A DNA stretch of 64,000 bases. Source: Baylisascaris procyonis. Lineage: Eukaryota; Nematoda; Chromadorea; Rhabditida; Ascarididae. Each line of letters starts with the position of its first letter. Position 1 is the stretch's first letter. The DNA is taken from contig JAZARR010000266.1 of the NCBI GenBank assembly GCA_037389465.1, forward strand, positions 1,054,001 to 1,118,000, in the 5' to 3' direction. Below the pieces are notes generated by a model. It was not told the DNA's origin and did not search any database. It saw nothing but the letters and a program-made list of their open reading frames with translations. Below, in pieces: positions 25,338-40,600 of the stretch. Position numbers and translations under genes: made by a program.

Positions 25338-28300
25338 TTCTATTCCATAAGCATTGACGCTTATAAGCTGAAGAATCATTAATAAACTCGGGGAATTTCA
25401 GTTTTATCTGCATTTAAACACGGATAACTAATCTTCACTTACCAAAGAGCTTAATGAGCCTTCGGAATGGCCGTGAGATTGTATGCAGAGGTGATTCCTA
25501 GCAAGTCGCGTTGAACTGTCGGTGAATACAACGCAAATAATTATTGTTTCTTCTAGCCTCAACGTTCTTTGCAATTAAACTTTTCGCTGCGTCGGCTAGA
25601 CGCATAGATAGATTCCTTTTAATTTTTATGTGCTGTAATGAGTCATCATCGCCTAAGGAATTCAATCTCTGATCATTGATGCAACCGTCGGTGTCACCGC
25701 ACTGCGACGTGGATGCTTAGTCATACTGATAGTGCACTGTGAGCTTATTTTAGAAGTCTAATTGAAGAAAGCAGCTGTTCAGCATGCGTGCATAGTGTGC
25801 ACAATTTTTATTTCATAAGCACACAAGTGAAGGAAGGTCGATAGCAAGCAATCGGAATGATACGTACTATTTTAGTCCTGATTCAGCCTTTCAGAACTTT
25901 TTTTTTTCACTATGGTGGGTGCTATCATTTATTGCCTACTGAAGAATGCACTATTCCTTCGCCATCTCTGCTATAAAATTTACGACGATCTTATGACTCT
26001 TGAAAACAGTAGCTTAATGAGCTTCTAGGTAGGACCACAAAAGTCAGGGGTCGCTTTAACTTACCGACTAGGTATTTTAAAACCTGTGTGTCTCTGGAAG
26101 GCAGGTATACTTGAGCAGAGTGCGCGTTGCAGAGTATGTGCGATTTCGCCAGGCTGGTATACTGAACTGTTGTCGCCAGTTTTGTTTGTCCTGATGCCTA
26201 CGCTTGCCTGCAAGCGCTAACTTTTCGGAATGCTTGATACACCTGTCATCACTGATGCGGAAGTGTGTACTAAAGCTGCTTTTTAAGTATGGGCGCTAAA
26301 GGTCGTTTTAAGGTGAAGCTGGAGCACCAACCAACGGAAACCTCAGCCGAGCCTTACTGGTCTATTAGCTCACTGCCACTGGTCTACCAAGTACCCTTTC
26401 TGATAATAAAGCATTAAGTAATGCCTTTTTGAGAAGTCGATACCATCATAAACGACAAATCGCCCCCCGAAATTGGATTTATTGGACGAATTTATTCAAC
26501 CAAACCGCCTCTACTCAGTTATGGACTTACCACATTTTCAATATTACCAAAGCAACAGTGTCTTGCATGACGTCATAGTATGCACTATATACAGCAGGGC
26601 TCCCATAAATCAGAATGCTGCATAACATGTATGTTGAGGCGTGAAAATAAGATGTAGTACAAGTACAGCGCAGGCGAGATGAGGCCGAGGGCAAAATGGA
26701 GAAGAAGGACTTATGCTGATCTTGAAACATGGCGACTTCAGTGATGCAGGAGACAGGATGTGTTTATCAGGAAAAACCTCTTCCCTTTTGTGCCGCCTCA
26801 TTTAGTAAAGCATGAGCTAGGCGAGCTGCCTATGTCAGAACTGCAATGGGTTTTATTACCACATGATTGTCAGAACCGCCGATGAAATTGCTAACGTTGT
26901 GATCAACAGATTTGAAAAGGGTAGTGATTACATTCATCGCATTTCGTTGTGGCAGCATGGATAACAAATTGCAATTCATGTACTTGACCTTTGGTAGTAA
27001 TTGACGCTATTCAGGAAGCGCCTCTGAGTTCGTTCATATTATTTCCTTTCCGAATTGACCTGCAAAGGTGTGCTATGAACTTGTGCTGCAACTTTAAAGC
27101 GATTTTGATTTTAGGAACAGTAAAGAGATTATATGTTCGAAAAACTTTTCAGATTTACTACATTCACACTTTCCACTAATAAAGAGGGAGAATAATGAAA
27201 CGAGAGTCGATATTTGACCAGGTGGAAATCAGTAAAGTTGTACTTTGAGTAGCAGAGCTCATTTCATACTAGTTCTATGCTGTTATCGAGGCAAACCCAA
27301 AAGCATCCACCTGAACAGCGGAAAATTTTTGAAGCCATAACGGCGCTTGAAGAGCGCTCCGACAATCACGGCATCTGTGTTAGCAGTGGATAAAGTTAAG
27401 CTCAAGGCAAATATTTTTGGAATATTTTTGAAGTGCAACCTCTGAAAAATGTTAGCTGTGGAGGTGTATAGTTTTTTTTTTTGTTTTTTTTGGAGTCCTT
27501 GATCATCCCTCACAGCTTCTGTTGGCAGCGACTGAACAGTATGCACCAGGTGCGTGAAAACAAATTTTCCAATATTGGATTGCTGATTTTCCCTTCAATT
27601 TGCAGGAAGCATTTTCTGCTTTCCCTAAACTATGCTTCATCTCAGTATATCTATCAGTGGAATAATTTCAATTCCTTTATGATAACGGCTATTGCGGCTA
27701 AATTTTATGCGCCTATTCATCAGCAAGAGTAGCTGAGGCGTCACCTTCATTGCAGTTTCATATCTCCATCGTTATAAGTCATGTTTATTCCGGTGTTAGT
27801 CGGATATAACGCAGCAACGAATATTTAGGCAAATTATTACTATAGCTGGCTATTTCATCGCAAAAGGATGTATTCGAGACACTTGTTGCTATGCGCTTTT
27901 CTTTTAGCAAATTATTGCTTATAGGAGTTTTTCATAAACAGAGTGCCGCGCAGTATTAAATGCGTCGATCAAACATTAGCCTCGAAAGGATGCCGAATGT
28001 ATTCGAAGAGCTTTTTGAAATGAAATTTTGCATCAGGAGTCGGTCGAGGAGAATGGTTGAATTAATTTAGTGTTGTTATTCGTAACTAATTTGGCACCAA
28101 AGTCTAAATCAGCAAGTGTTCATTAGTTCTGAGAGAAAATTGACGAAAAATTCGCTATCTTATGTAAAAAATGTGAGGATAAAATCATTTATCTTTAATT
28201 CAACAGCATGGTCTCTCGGGTGATCCAGATTATGGCTTTTTTGAACACCCCAACTGAATCCTTCAACTTGTCATAAAAAATGTATGTCAAGTACTTCTCT

Positions 28301-31300
28301 TGATTCCTTGTGATTATTTGTCACTTCCTGGAGTTTCAGGTGCGAGTTCTCCTCACATTACAGAAAAACGCGTCCTAATCGCTTTCTTTATTGCGGGGAA
28401 TATATAAAAGGGCCTCATTAGTCACATTCTCCTGTTGTGGCATCATCTTACATGCTTTTTACCCGTTCCACTGGAACACAACAAATGAATATTTGGTGCA
28501 GAAACTCGGGAAATCCTTTCTGAAAGGTCATGCATCAAAAAAGCAAGGATATAAGGTGCTGCAAGGGAAACTCAGCGAGCATGACATTTGCATTTGCTTT
28601 GCTAAACTAATGAAAATTGTAGTCTGTGAAGGAACCGCGGACAGGGTAGGGTGTCCATATTGGTCTTAAAATTTGTATTCACGTGGTCACATGCGGAAAA
28701 GTTATCTTTCATCCACGCCCCTTTCGTTAAAGAAATATCACTGTTGATCAGAGGCTGTAGCACATTTCGCTCGACCATACATACCTACGAGGCCTCACCT
28801 GCTGAGATGAGCGTCAGTTGATGCAGTGGCCATGCGCGTTGTTGACATGCGGAAAATTAGAAGGGAGATCTTATGCAATAAGTGGCGCATTATCAGTTAG
28901 ACGTAGATCGGCACTAGTTGCAAGAGCAAACGCTTCGGTTTAACAAAGGAAACGCTTGTGCACAGAATAAATATTGCATAGATGTAAGCGGTATGAAGAA
29001 GTGTTGCACTGATATGGAGTATACCATGAAAAATGAGCTTGAAGGTGTCAACTAAACATTGAAATGACAAACACTTTGTTCAGTTGGCCCGATTGCAGTA
29101 TTTCAAAAGTTGAGCCATATGAAGACAACGAATCGAAGTCCGAAACTGCACGCTATGCTCTTGACACTGGTGTACACTCATTTAATACAGGAATTTTAGC
29201 TGAAATCAGTAACCTCAGTTTTAAGCACATCTGAACTACAATATGTGAACTGTGAGATATTTCTGAATGGGAGCTTGATTAAAACCAAGATGAAGGCCAA
29301 GCGAAAAAGTTGCCACTTCTCATATACGTGTTGACCTTCAATGGAACTCTGAAAGGTTTAGCATCCTGCACATTAATGCTTTATTTATTCGGAGCTTTTT
29401 ATGTCCGCACGAATGCTCACTGTCAAATAATGAACTGATTTTCACTTCACTTAATTGAAGTGAACATAGAACATGACTCAACGTATCGTATAGCATGAGC
29501 AAAATTAATGTTCCTGTCAAAAAAAATTTCAGTTCGGCTTAATGGCAAGGGAAATCCTATCCAAGAAATACATCATAGTCTACGACAGGAGAGAATGTCG
29601 CATAGTAAGCACCTGGCTCTATCATCTTTTCAAGGATCAAACAGTACTCTTAAGAAACACTGCTAGATTTAAAAAAAAAAAAAATACAGAACTCATGTGC
29701 GATTTGTTGGAAGTTGGATGTAGTCGGACTGCACGAATGCCGGAGCTAGAAGCCACGATGCGCTTACGGGAATCTAAATCCAAAGAGAGAGGAATAGAAG
29801 CACCATCTGTCCATGAGGTATCTTGCTCAACATTGCTGTCGCAATATTTCGTGATGCTTATTGCTAGATCGTTCATTTGGTGAGGTCACCAACACGGCAG
29901 TCAATAACTGATCATGTATCCTTGTCTCAGCTGTTTATGTTTGTTTATGTCGGATTTTGTGGAATTGTTTGCTGCACCAAACATTCGATTATAATGCAAC
30001 AAAAAAGTGCAAGCATGACAGCTTATGCTTTCATTTGCAAATGAACCGACGCACACTCAGACGATAGTTCTCTTCGTTTTCATCGGCTAATTTGATCAAT
30101 GAGGGACATTTTTCTATGTGAGAACACACATAACGGTCGCGTGCTTCTGCTACATTTAGGAGTAAATATATAAGTTGTTAATTTCTTCTGGTTATTATTT
30201 TCAATTTGATACATTTTTCTCGCCCGCATATTTATGCAGTGATCGTTTATTCGATTGTTCACGAATATGGAAAATTCTAAATCAATAGCGTCTAAGGACA
30301 TGAAAATTTGAGGATCCAGATGCTATACACGGCCACCTAAAAGGGAAACTCTTGGCAGTATCATGAAGGTTGATACACTTTCGAGGTCGAGTAAAAGACC
30401 GATGTGACCATTAAAATTGAATCAATTCCTGCGATGAACTTTTATGTAATAATCTATAACTGAGTGGGCTCCTTGGTATAAACAAAAATATCTACTGCCT
30501 TTCGTATTCGATCATTTCAATGCTTTTGCACGCTTAATCTTATTCACTGCGGTGTATCTTTTCATCAAGTGATGCATGAGGAATTGCTTGCCTTTGATGG
30601 ACATATTTGAATGGCAGAGTCGTAGAAATAGCATAAATCTTTGACCAATTCTATTATTTGCTTCATAATGAATTTTTATCCTCTCGTGTGCAAATCGGGA
30701 CAGCGATTATTTTACTCGAATTAAGCCGAAATGATGAATGTTATGGGCAAATTCATCTCGTTGACAAAGCTGTTATGCTATCGCATTTTATTAGAGGAAA
30801 TATATGCAGAGAAAAATGTTTTTTTCGTGGAAGGTTGCGCAATATTTTGAGAAAATAATGCTGCATTGCAATAGAAGCGAGTGATGATGTGAAGTCGAAT
30901 GATCAGCACCAGCTATTCGTTGCCTAATCACACTGGCCAATATCTTTTCTTGAAGTGAAAAGAATTTTCAGCATTCGTAGTTCGACAAATGAATCAAAAT
31001 GAGGCACTGCCAAAATGTTTTGCTCACAGCCTCATACTGGGGCTGTTGTAGTGAAGGATATTGAACTGCCTATGGTTAAGGCTAGTTGAGCGCTGATGAC
31101 GAATGTTGCTTCCCTGATGAAATTTCGAGTTTCACGTAGCATTGATCATGTCTTTTTAGATTTGTTCGTGTAATCTTTGCTATTTTAACCGTGAGCCGAG
31201 CCGTCGAATTAAAATCTGCATCGCATATGTTGTCGCTTTCTTCAAAACAGAACTTCATGCAAAGCGATCCAATTAATCAGAAATATTAGTGGGCCGCATT

Positions 31301-34300
31301 TTTCCCAGTTTTCCAGGTTTCTCCATGTTCTATGCGCCGCTCCTGGTGATTTAGGTATTGCCGAAGCCAGGCTCGCTATCGAACGCGTTGCTCATAAACG
31401 AAGTAACGCCAGCATTATTTTTACATTAAAAGGAGGAATTTCTACCCCTATGTGCATGGCCTGAGATGGGCTTCACGCGATAGCTCGGTGCATGTGATGG
31501 ACGGCGAAGACATTCATTCTCTCAGCCTTATAGCATCGATGAATGGGCACTGGTAATGGATGATTAAACGGTGCTATATTGGCAATATTTCAGTTTTTTT
31601 GGGGATCCCATTGCCCCGATTAAATTGCTCATGCGTACTTTGTGGTTAACAACCGTCTGCTAAATTCTTTTATTGTCCTCTTGAAGGTAAGAATGCTTAA
31701 TGAAATGCTGATGAAACGACCTAGTTTTTGAGAAGGAAGTCGCTCTGAAATTGCAAATGATAATCTGCTGCAAAGGGTCTGTGCGTCTGCAGATTTTTCA
31801 TTAGTGAATCATGTTGAAATTGCATTAATTTTCAATATCACGGCACCACATGGACATCGATGAATATCACATCACATCGATGAAAATAGTGCTCTTTCCG
31901 TGGAGTGTTTGGTGTCCTGTTAACATTCTTCGACGTTTTCGACATCTTTTGCGCGGAATATTGCAATTATCTTCTTTTACTTAAAAAACGTTCACACACA
32001 ATATTCTTCCCTGCAGGTAAAATGCTATTAGCATGACGGGGCATGTGTAACGTTCATGATGGGATGAAGTGGAGGAACAGAGAGCTGGCAAAGCGAACTC
32101 AACAAAACTTCTCACCTTGTAGCGCTTTCGAGCTCATCCCATCAAGCAACCTGCTATTTGGAACATTTATCGAAGAAGCGAGTCAAACAGCTATAAAAAG
32201 CTGTCCCCTAGTATTCTGGATGCGCAACATTTAGACACCCGTAACAGATTCCTTTGCGTTATCTTCCGAACCCTTATATTGAGCGGAAAATTAAGTCACA
32301 AAACTTCGTTTCAAAGAGAACAAACGGACAATGACAAACGTAGGTGAAGGATGAGATCAGGCCGAGATTTGGCGTTTTACACCTTGGATTCTAGATTCTT
32401 GAATTCTCCTCGCATGAACTCCTTGGGCACTGCATATTTACGTGAAGAGGCTAAGTTGGGACGCGAACCCGAATATCTAGCAGGATACGTGCTTTTGAAT
32501 TCCGCTGAAGTCTCCACGTAAGCTTATAAACCATCTTCTGTTAGCATAACCCTCAGAATAGTGTCGAAACAGGCAACATTTGCAAACCTTGTATGGAGGA
32601 TTCGTTTTCAAAGTTATTTGAAAATAACTTCGAAAAATTATTCTAAAAAATTTCTTCGAAAAACTACGTTGTTGTGACGTGGTTTCCATGCATGCATACT
32701 TGCCTGTCCTATCGTTTCAGTCCGAGAACCACTGAAGCTCGAGTTACAACACCTTCTTTGTGTTTGCCAGCTATTAGATAAGCAATTGCAACATTTTTGA
32801 CGAGGATCGATGAAATTCAAAGAATTCATGGGCATCTGAATATGGACAAATATCCGTATGCTTTTTCTGCCAATCACTTTTTCATATCAGACGATCAAGT
32901 TCAAAAAGTTTTTTTTTGCGGAAGATTTGTTCAATCGGCCTTGTTGGTTGAAGCAACAAAAAAGCATTGTTCGGAATTTACGAAAGTGGTCGTCCAGATT
33001 AGTTTCTGCAAAAGAGCATATCATATCGGTTCTTCTTTTTTCTTTCTTAACATCTCCCTAGCGCGACCGTAGTGAAACTGAAAACGCAAATGTGCAACTT
33101 CGAACCTTTTTTTTCCTTTGAATGGCTTCAAGTTATTTCGACTCTCGTTCATCAACCTGTCTGATGGTGTATGGATCCCCGTGGAATGTGCTATGCCCAT
33201 GAATTGTTGCAACTCTCAGTTCAGTAATTACTGTATTGAAACTATTGATCAAGAGTGCCTGTAGGAAATACATGAATATGGATAGGAGAAACCCGTAAAA
33301 CAATTTAAAAGACCCATGTTTGCAATAATTCGTAATATATATCGCTTTTTATGTCAGCTTCCTGCTGAAGAACCGTATTGGCAGCGCTCCGAGTAAAATG
33401 GTGACGCTAACGTGCGGTTATTGCAAGGTAAAAAAATATATTGTTAAATTGAAGGGATTCGGCCTCTAACGGAATAGCAGACTGCAGTTTTGATGGCACC
33501 AGCTCAACCCACCTATTCCAGAGGTGTATACACTTGCCATGAGAGTACGCCTCAAGTGAATTTGCGTCCAAACGTTTTATCGAATCTATAAACGACTCCA
33601 TCGCTGGTTTACATGAACGAGCAGATGGTTAAACTGTTTCACGGCTAGCACTTTGGTGGGCACTTTTTGTTTCCTTCCACTATAGGATGACCTCTTGTGT
33701 CGAGTTATTCCTTCGATAAACTCAACCATCAGCCTTCATTAGTCGGATGTGTTTCGTTTCAAAGGAAGGTATAATGTGATCGTCAGATCGTAAAAGGTGC
33801 ACAGAATAAGAACGAAACGATGCCATCATCGGTTTCAAGTGAGATATGACCCCAAACATTCGGTATATTGAATCAATCGAACCAATCGAAATTTCTCGCT
33901 GCAAAGCGCGCTTTATATTTGACCGCTTTTCACTCATTCCCGCTTCTTGCACATCGGAACCAATTTATGGCTTCGCATTACTTCGTGACAATTGTAATCT
34001 GATTCTCTTCTTTCGTTTAGGAAAGTACTTTCTTAGTGCAATTTGCAGATACCTTTGGCATAGATAGCCGAAATATCTCATAGAACTTCTCAAATTATTC
34101 AACGTATTTATTTCATTTGTGGGAAGCTTGTGAAGCTGACTGATCTTCTGAGCCGAATGCAACAGTGCTCCATCGCGTGACATAGATTCTCTTCCTAACT
34201 CTTAATTTTGACGTTATGTGTTCACTTTCTATTGCTTCTATAGCGCGCCTTCAGATTGGATCTTCCGCCGTTCACGTGGCAAATATAGCTGAGTTTGCGC

Positions 34301-37300
34301 ACTTGTTGAGTTCCCTCCTGCACCATTTTTATGTACGAAGGTTGGTCTGTGTTATGCGGCGTCCTTAGATGTTCCCCTATTCTAGAATATTCGCTTATGC
34401 GTTAACAAGGTATTTTGTAGAAATATTCGGCTTGTCTACACCTTTCTGGTATATTTTGGAGCTAGAGAAAGCAGTCCGCTTCGAGATGCATTTCTTTTTT
34501 CATACATTCTTGCAGCAAATAGCGTTTTCGAATCTTTGAAGTTCTTTGCAATTTCCGCTACGCATGCAGCCGTGATGAGCATCCATGTGCTGATAGCACG
34601 TGGACGATTACAAATTGCTACGATTTCCGCTCTATTCATGCATACTACTGCAAAAGTCGTAGGGTTCCGTTTTCTAGTGACAGTCCCCTTTTTTGCCTAC
34701 AGATCGACGAACGGAATTCAAATTTGCCACGAACAGATCTCATGCCACGAATGTCAGACCATATAGGTTGATGCGTTCGCAATACTTCCCTACTCATCCC
34801 GCTATCCGATCAATCGTTTCCCTCCTATCAGTGCTGACTTGGAAGGTCGTAACATGTGAGTTCGCAGAAGCACTTCCTCTGGAGAGTTCTATTACACCAC
34901 CTCTGCTCCACTGAAAACCGCATAAGGTTTCTTTTTTTAGCTCTAACGAATTCAACGAATTGTGAAAGCAAAATCGGAACCAGTATTTGTAACCAGTAGA
35001 CCAGTAGGTCATATCGCCAGCTGTGCATCTACAGAGAGTTCCAAGTGGAATAGTTATTTACGTGAGGTGAGGAAAAGGTATCATTACGATTAAAATATCC
35101 TGAGTTGCAGCATTTCAAGTGATGTGCAGGATGTTGATTGGTCAGAGCGTTTTGTGGATTGCCTTCTGATCAGGTGATCGTCAACCTCCGCTCTGATGCC
35201 AGTATCTTGTAAGTTGCAGTGATGTGTTGTAAACAGCTACGCGAATTTGCGCCCTGCAAGTCAAATTCCCCATCCGTATGGAACACTAAGAGCCTAATCA
35301 ATCCGGTCCTCATAACTTCCTTCAGCGACCGTACGTAAACCTCTCTTGCTGCTCAAACATTCTTTAATAGCAGAGTGCGAATGTTGACATTTATTGCAGA
35401 AATAGCAGCAAGCTAGGCGCAACACCAGACGCAAGGTCTACATTTCCCAAGACGGGAACTAAAGCTTGGACTATCCGATCAATCCGCTCATAGTAGGGGA
35501 AGATAGGGGGATGGCAAGAAGGTGGCGGAAGGAGGAAGTGAGGAAATGCGGTAAATTCAGAAAGAAAGAATAAGAATGGCGAAACTGAGGAGACATCTGG
35601 TGTTATTGAAGAGGCGACATTCCTCGAATGCACTGTTTTCTTACCTCAAGCAAAATCAAAGCTTGCAGCTTGCACTGCCATGGCTGTACAATTTCATATG
35701 TGAGCATAGAGGTGGCCGAAGTAAAGGAACGGAGAATGATATGCACCGAGTAGTGCATCTCCTTTGTCTCATTTATAGCTCCGATACTCCTTTTGCTGGC
35801 AGTTTGGACTTCCGAAGTGGAAGGGTATGTGCACTGTTCAACTGGGTTGATGACGACGACGATGTACTGCTGCGGCATATTCGCACTATAAAAGGCATCA
35901 ATAATACGTTATAAAAATGCTATGTGAGACAAAACATTGAGTTAATAAAAAATACGTTTATTCAAAATACAACTCGCTCATATGTCCGCTTTATCGTTTG
36001 TTCAGAGGCTAAGGTCCGGCGTTGACTACTGCGACTGCATCCGTTGCGTCGTCTCCGATAGCATGGTGCTCGCTTTTTCTGATCAGGATCAGCATTGCTC
36101 GTTCTTGGGCGATTCTATAATCCCAATATCGAAAACATGATTCACGCTTGTTTATGGTGTTCTGTTTTTCTGAAGTTTATGCGAGAGAATTCCTGAAAAA
36201 CTTTTAAGACTATTCAAGACGCATAATGATGGGGATGCTGAGGATTGTTGGATTGGCCCAAAATTTAATGCTTAAGTGATCTTTCGTAGAAAACGGTCTG
36301 GAAATGAGGACGCGATTACTTGCGAAAGAATCCAAGTTATTGCAATTCAATGCTAAGCACTTTTCATGGATATTAGTGAGATGAATTGATCATCTCGCCA
36401 ACGGTGAATTTCATATTTTTGTGCACATAGTTTTCATGTGGCCTGCAAATTTCGAACCTTCTGTACTTCATCATGTCGTATTTTTCGAAAAGTTTCTGGA
36501 AGGCTTCTGAAAAATGCGCCTCTGAATACATTCATAATGGCTCAAAACGGGAGAGGAAACTTTAAGATTCACATAAACTTCACTGGATCTGGAAAATTTT
36601 CTCCCCTAGTTAATCGCTTTGCCCATTTTACCAGTTTTCTCTGATGCCTCCATTCCAAAAGCTCCTTCACTATCCCCTGTTGCAAAGGCTTAGCTACATG
36701 TATGTTTCAACGGTCCATCGAACATTCTCGAAGGAGGTCCTCTGTCATATTTCAGCAGAGTTTCTCCTCCACAATCTTCTGCTTTCTGCTATTCGAAAGA
36801 AGTTCTCTTAAGCTATTCTTTTCCGTTCCATGGTGCAAGAAGAAGGGTAAAAAGTGGTAGCATCGCTCTCTGCTAAAGAATCCTACGAATGCAACTGATG
36901 TCGTTCAAGATCCCAACCAAAAATACTATCGGTGAAGGCGAAGTATTGATGCTTCATAACGATCCGAAACGCAATAACATCAGCTTCTTCAAAGTGAAGG
37001 GTACTTGAGCGTGCTTCTTCATAATAGTAAATAAAAATCGCCGCAAGAGCAATGCGTTACATCGAAAAATAGGAAACGCAAATATTTTGCTCATTATTTG
37101 CCCGATTGTTTGCGATTCTAAAGAAAAAGAGACGTTTCCATTCGCAACAATGTTGTATTCGCATGCCCTGGAGAGAGTATTTTATCAAAAAATTTCGTTA
37201 GAACCTAGTTGCTCAAAGACCTAAAACTGAATTCGGATCGAAGTCCTGTGAAAGACTCTGTCGCATAATGCGTGAGAAGCTGCTTATGAAATGCAATGCG

Positions 37301-37607
37301 ACGTTGACCTTTTCCTGACGTTCATCTATTCCCAAGGATTCCAAAATTTGGTGATCATCAAGCACACTTGTGTGGAGGCATCAAACGTTGACTGCGTGCA
37401 AGCATAATTTGATCGTTGTGGCGTTTACTTTATTCCACAGCGAGATCGATGAGCAGATTTTCATCAGTAAATCCTCAGAAATATTACACATTATCATTGA
37501 ATTTTGACTTATGACAAAAATGACGAACTTCTTGGGCACGCATCCTATCATTGGTTTCTTGATGCTTACGATGAGGCTCATAAAATGTCACAACGGAGTC
37601 AGCATCG

Positions 37608-37611
<4 letters not shown>

Positions 37612-37670
<59 letters not shown>

Positions 37671-37697
37671 ATGTATATAATGTATATACTATATATG
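37612..37697. repeat. (TA)n microsatellite
   Basis: A pure TA run to about 37650, then TA interrupted by TG steps to about 37697. The alternating I-Y reading frames through it are artefacts. Confidence 0.95.
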
Positions 37698-40600
37698 ATC
37701 GATGTTATTAATTGAGATATGTTTGTAGGACTTTCTGCTGTGCCACACAAGACGAAAAAACTTACTTGCCCCTGGGCAATCTTCCGTCCCTTAAATCGTC
37801 ATCACGCAACCAAGAAGCAACAATGTGCAAAATAATGAGAAAGGCGATGAACGAAACGCGAGAATAGCACAACAAAGAATCATATGTTATAAATATGCTA
37901 TATAAGTGAACGAGGTTGTTGCATTCATAATCAATTTCAGGAGCACATATTTCCCTACATCAATAATGCACTAACCAAACGTGTTACTCAAACGAACAAT
38001 TGCAAGGTGGAACATGTTACGGTCATCAATAAGGCACGCAATTGCATCACCAAAATAAAGGAGGAATGGCTTGTTTTTCCTTATCGCAATCCTGAATAGT
38101 TGTTGTGAAACGAGCTTACTGCAGGATCTATTTTCATATAAGTTGTAGTTATTGCTCCCTTTGTTGTTTTATTGATTTATCGGTGACCTTGTTTTCTGGG
38201 AACGTCACGGCAGTGAAGCGATATGTTTATTCCATTTTTTCTTTCAGAGTGACGTGATTATATCTCAATAAGAGAGGAATAAAGAGAGCAAAAATTAAGC
38301 GAAATAGGTTGTTTACTAGGTGGTCTCAACAGCGTATATTGAGCAGCACTCTATTATATTATGTATAGAAATATGTGTGCTTACTCACATTCGCATGCAC
38401 ATAACTGCGCTCGGGAATTTGCATGCATTCATATATTCTAAACTTCTTTTCCCGCCATCCAGACAGACACCATCGAGATTCTCGGATCCGCATTGCCCAA
38501 CTGCCGTGTTTAATAACTTTGTCCAAGTTGCGCCACAGCTGCCAGTACGATAAGTGATGGCACCGCTATCTAAGTGAAAAGCCTTTAAAATCTCGCTATC
38601 ATCAGCGTGTTGTTGGAGCCTCTTCGAATTTTCGATCCTGCGAGGGAGACTTTGAAGGCAAATCGAGGAAGACACAAAAGCAAGCACTATGTGCGAATAT
38701 ACATTTTCGCTCACAAAATCAACCTTTTTTGGAAATTCTGAGCAGGATTTTGTCTGCTGATCTATCGGTGTCTGAGTGCTTGTTCATTCTTCTGTCTGTG
38801 CTTCCCGCAGTTAATCGGTTGAGCGGTGTTATGCACAGTACTTTTAAACCGCGAACAAATGAACCTTGTTGTTCGTCGAAATCTGGCGCCTTGGTATAAA
38901 CCGTAAAATGTCTTTCCGTATCGCAGTTGCTGTCGTCAATAGCTTTTAGAGAAGTGATAATCATCCGTTTGCGTGAGCATCCGTAAAAATGTTTCCATAG
39001 TGCGTGCTGCTGCAATCGGCCTATAGCTGATGTATTAGCGTTTCATAATGTTTTTATTTCAAACGATATCGTATCGAGAGCTGCTGAATCCAGCGTCATG
39101 AAATGTAATGCAGTTAATGCATCTGTTCTAGCTTCAAGAGGGTTCACAGACGCCTCAAGGCGTCACAAATAATTGCATTCATTTTGCAGCTGGTCAGTTT
39201 TTATTCCACGCCTGTCAAATCGGTGAAAAAAAGAATATTTCGTTGAAGATTATTGTCAGCTGGCGATCAGCTAAGATATTCAATGCATTATTCAATATAT
39301 AAAATCGTGCTTCCACTCATGGAACTGGTTTATCAATCGAAAGCAATCTAACTAGTGAATAATGTCAGTTGCACTGCCACACATCCCCACTTCACTTGTG
39401 CCTTGTTTCTTCTAAGATGCGTGTCTTGTATCAAGTGTGTTCAACTGCTCTTGACCTACAGCAGAAAGTCGCCTTCATGTCATCTCTATGTGAAATTGCA
39501 GCTGTAGCATTTTACTCTCTTCCGTTTATAATGGCCTGACAAAGGAGGAGACACAGTTGCACGTAAGCATAGATGGAATGTAGCAAAGGTGTACTCGAAA
39601 TTTGAAATTTGAAGATGTGGCGGTAAATCGATAGTCACACGGGTCTATTTGGATGTCGTTATTAATTTATAGCACGATTTCTAGTGTTAGCAAATAAATA
39701 CGACCTGGACTTCGTTTCATGAGCTGCCATGAGCATGAATATTTTTGCGTTTTTGTTGCAGCCTAAAAGTAGCGCCAACTCTGAACCTAACCTTACTCGT
39801 ACTTGCTTTCCAGTCCTATTTTTTTTCTCCCATCATCAATGTCATGTCTGGCCTTAGGTTGTTGCAGCCTAAAAATAAAGTTTTACTACAAACGAACTGG
39901 TTGGGCAGCTCCAACTCTGAATGGGAACATAACAGTAGGTTTGTCTTGAGGGGTGAAAATAACTATGTAAGCAGCATGCGATATGTGCTCTCGTGGTCAC
40001 TGCAATGTCTCTCTCATTCGCTTTGAGACATTGGTAATACTTTGTGTATTTGTAGAGTGCCCTATACGATCTGGACATAAGGGTAGATGGACATTAGAAA
40101 AGACGAGATGCGCGAGCAGCAAGGCACTGCATAATTCATCTTTTGTAATGGCGTCGAGATTTACAAAAATGATACAATCAAGGACCGATTGAATGCGAAA
40201 ATCACAAAGTTTATCTTAAGCGATCTGTTAAGCGATATGGACAACTTCAAGAGTCTCACCCAACGTTATCGGCGACAATCATGTGGCGTTTACAATGATT
40301 TGGCGCTGGGCTCACTGAGATCCCTTTGACTTATACATTGCACTTACATTACTCGTGGTTCTCATTGCAGCTGAGGATTCAACTCATTGAAGTTAGCGGT
40401 TTTGAAGCTACGTATTAAGGATGGAACAATGTGCATGTTATATAATGTCATCTCCAGAGAACAGAAGCGACGAATTGTACCAAGCGTTAGCCTCGTCACT
40501 TACGGGTCACCGATACGAACGCGTAGAAGGGCCATTCTCCATTATGATGCATCACTCGCAGTGAGGTAGCACCGTCACGGAAAGCGAATTACAAGCATTT

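Noticed and set aside
29692..29876. Segment open on both strands, plus frame slightly ankyrin-like (ELMCDLLEVGCS)
   Set aside because: Both frames look equally plausible, the ankyrin match is one short helix, and the nearest ankyrin exon is 28 kb away.
38385..39015. Two adjacent minus-strand frames that might join across a short intron
   Set aside because: The only in-phase join needs a 37-nt intron with a weak donor; no family recognised, and both lengths are expected by chance.
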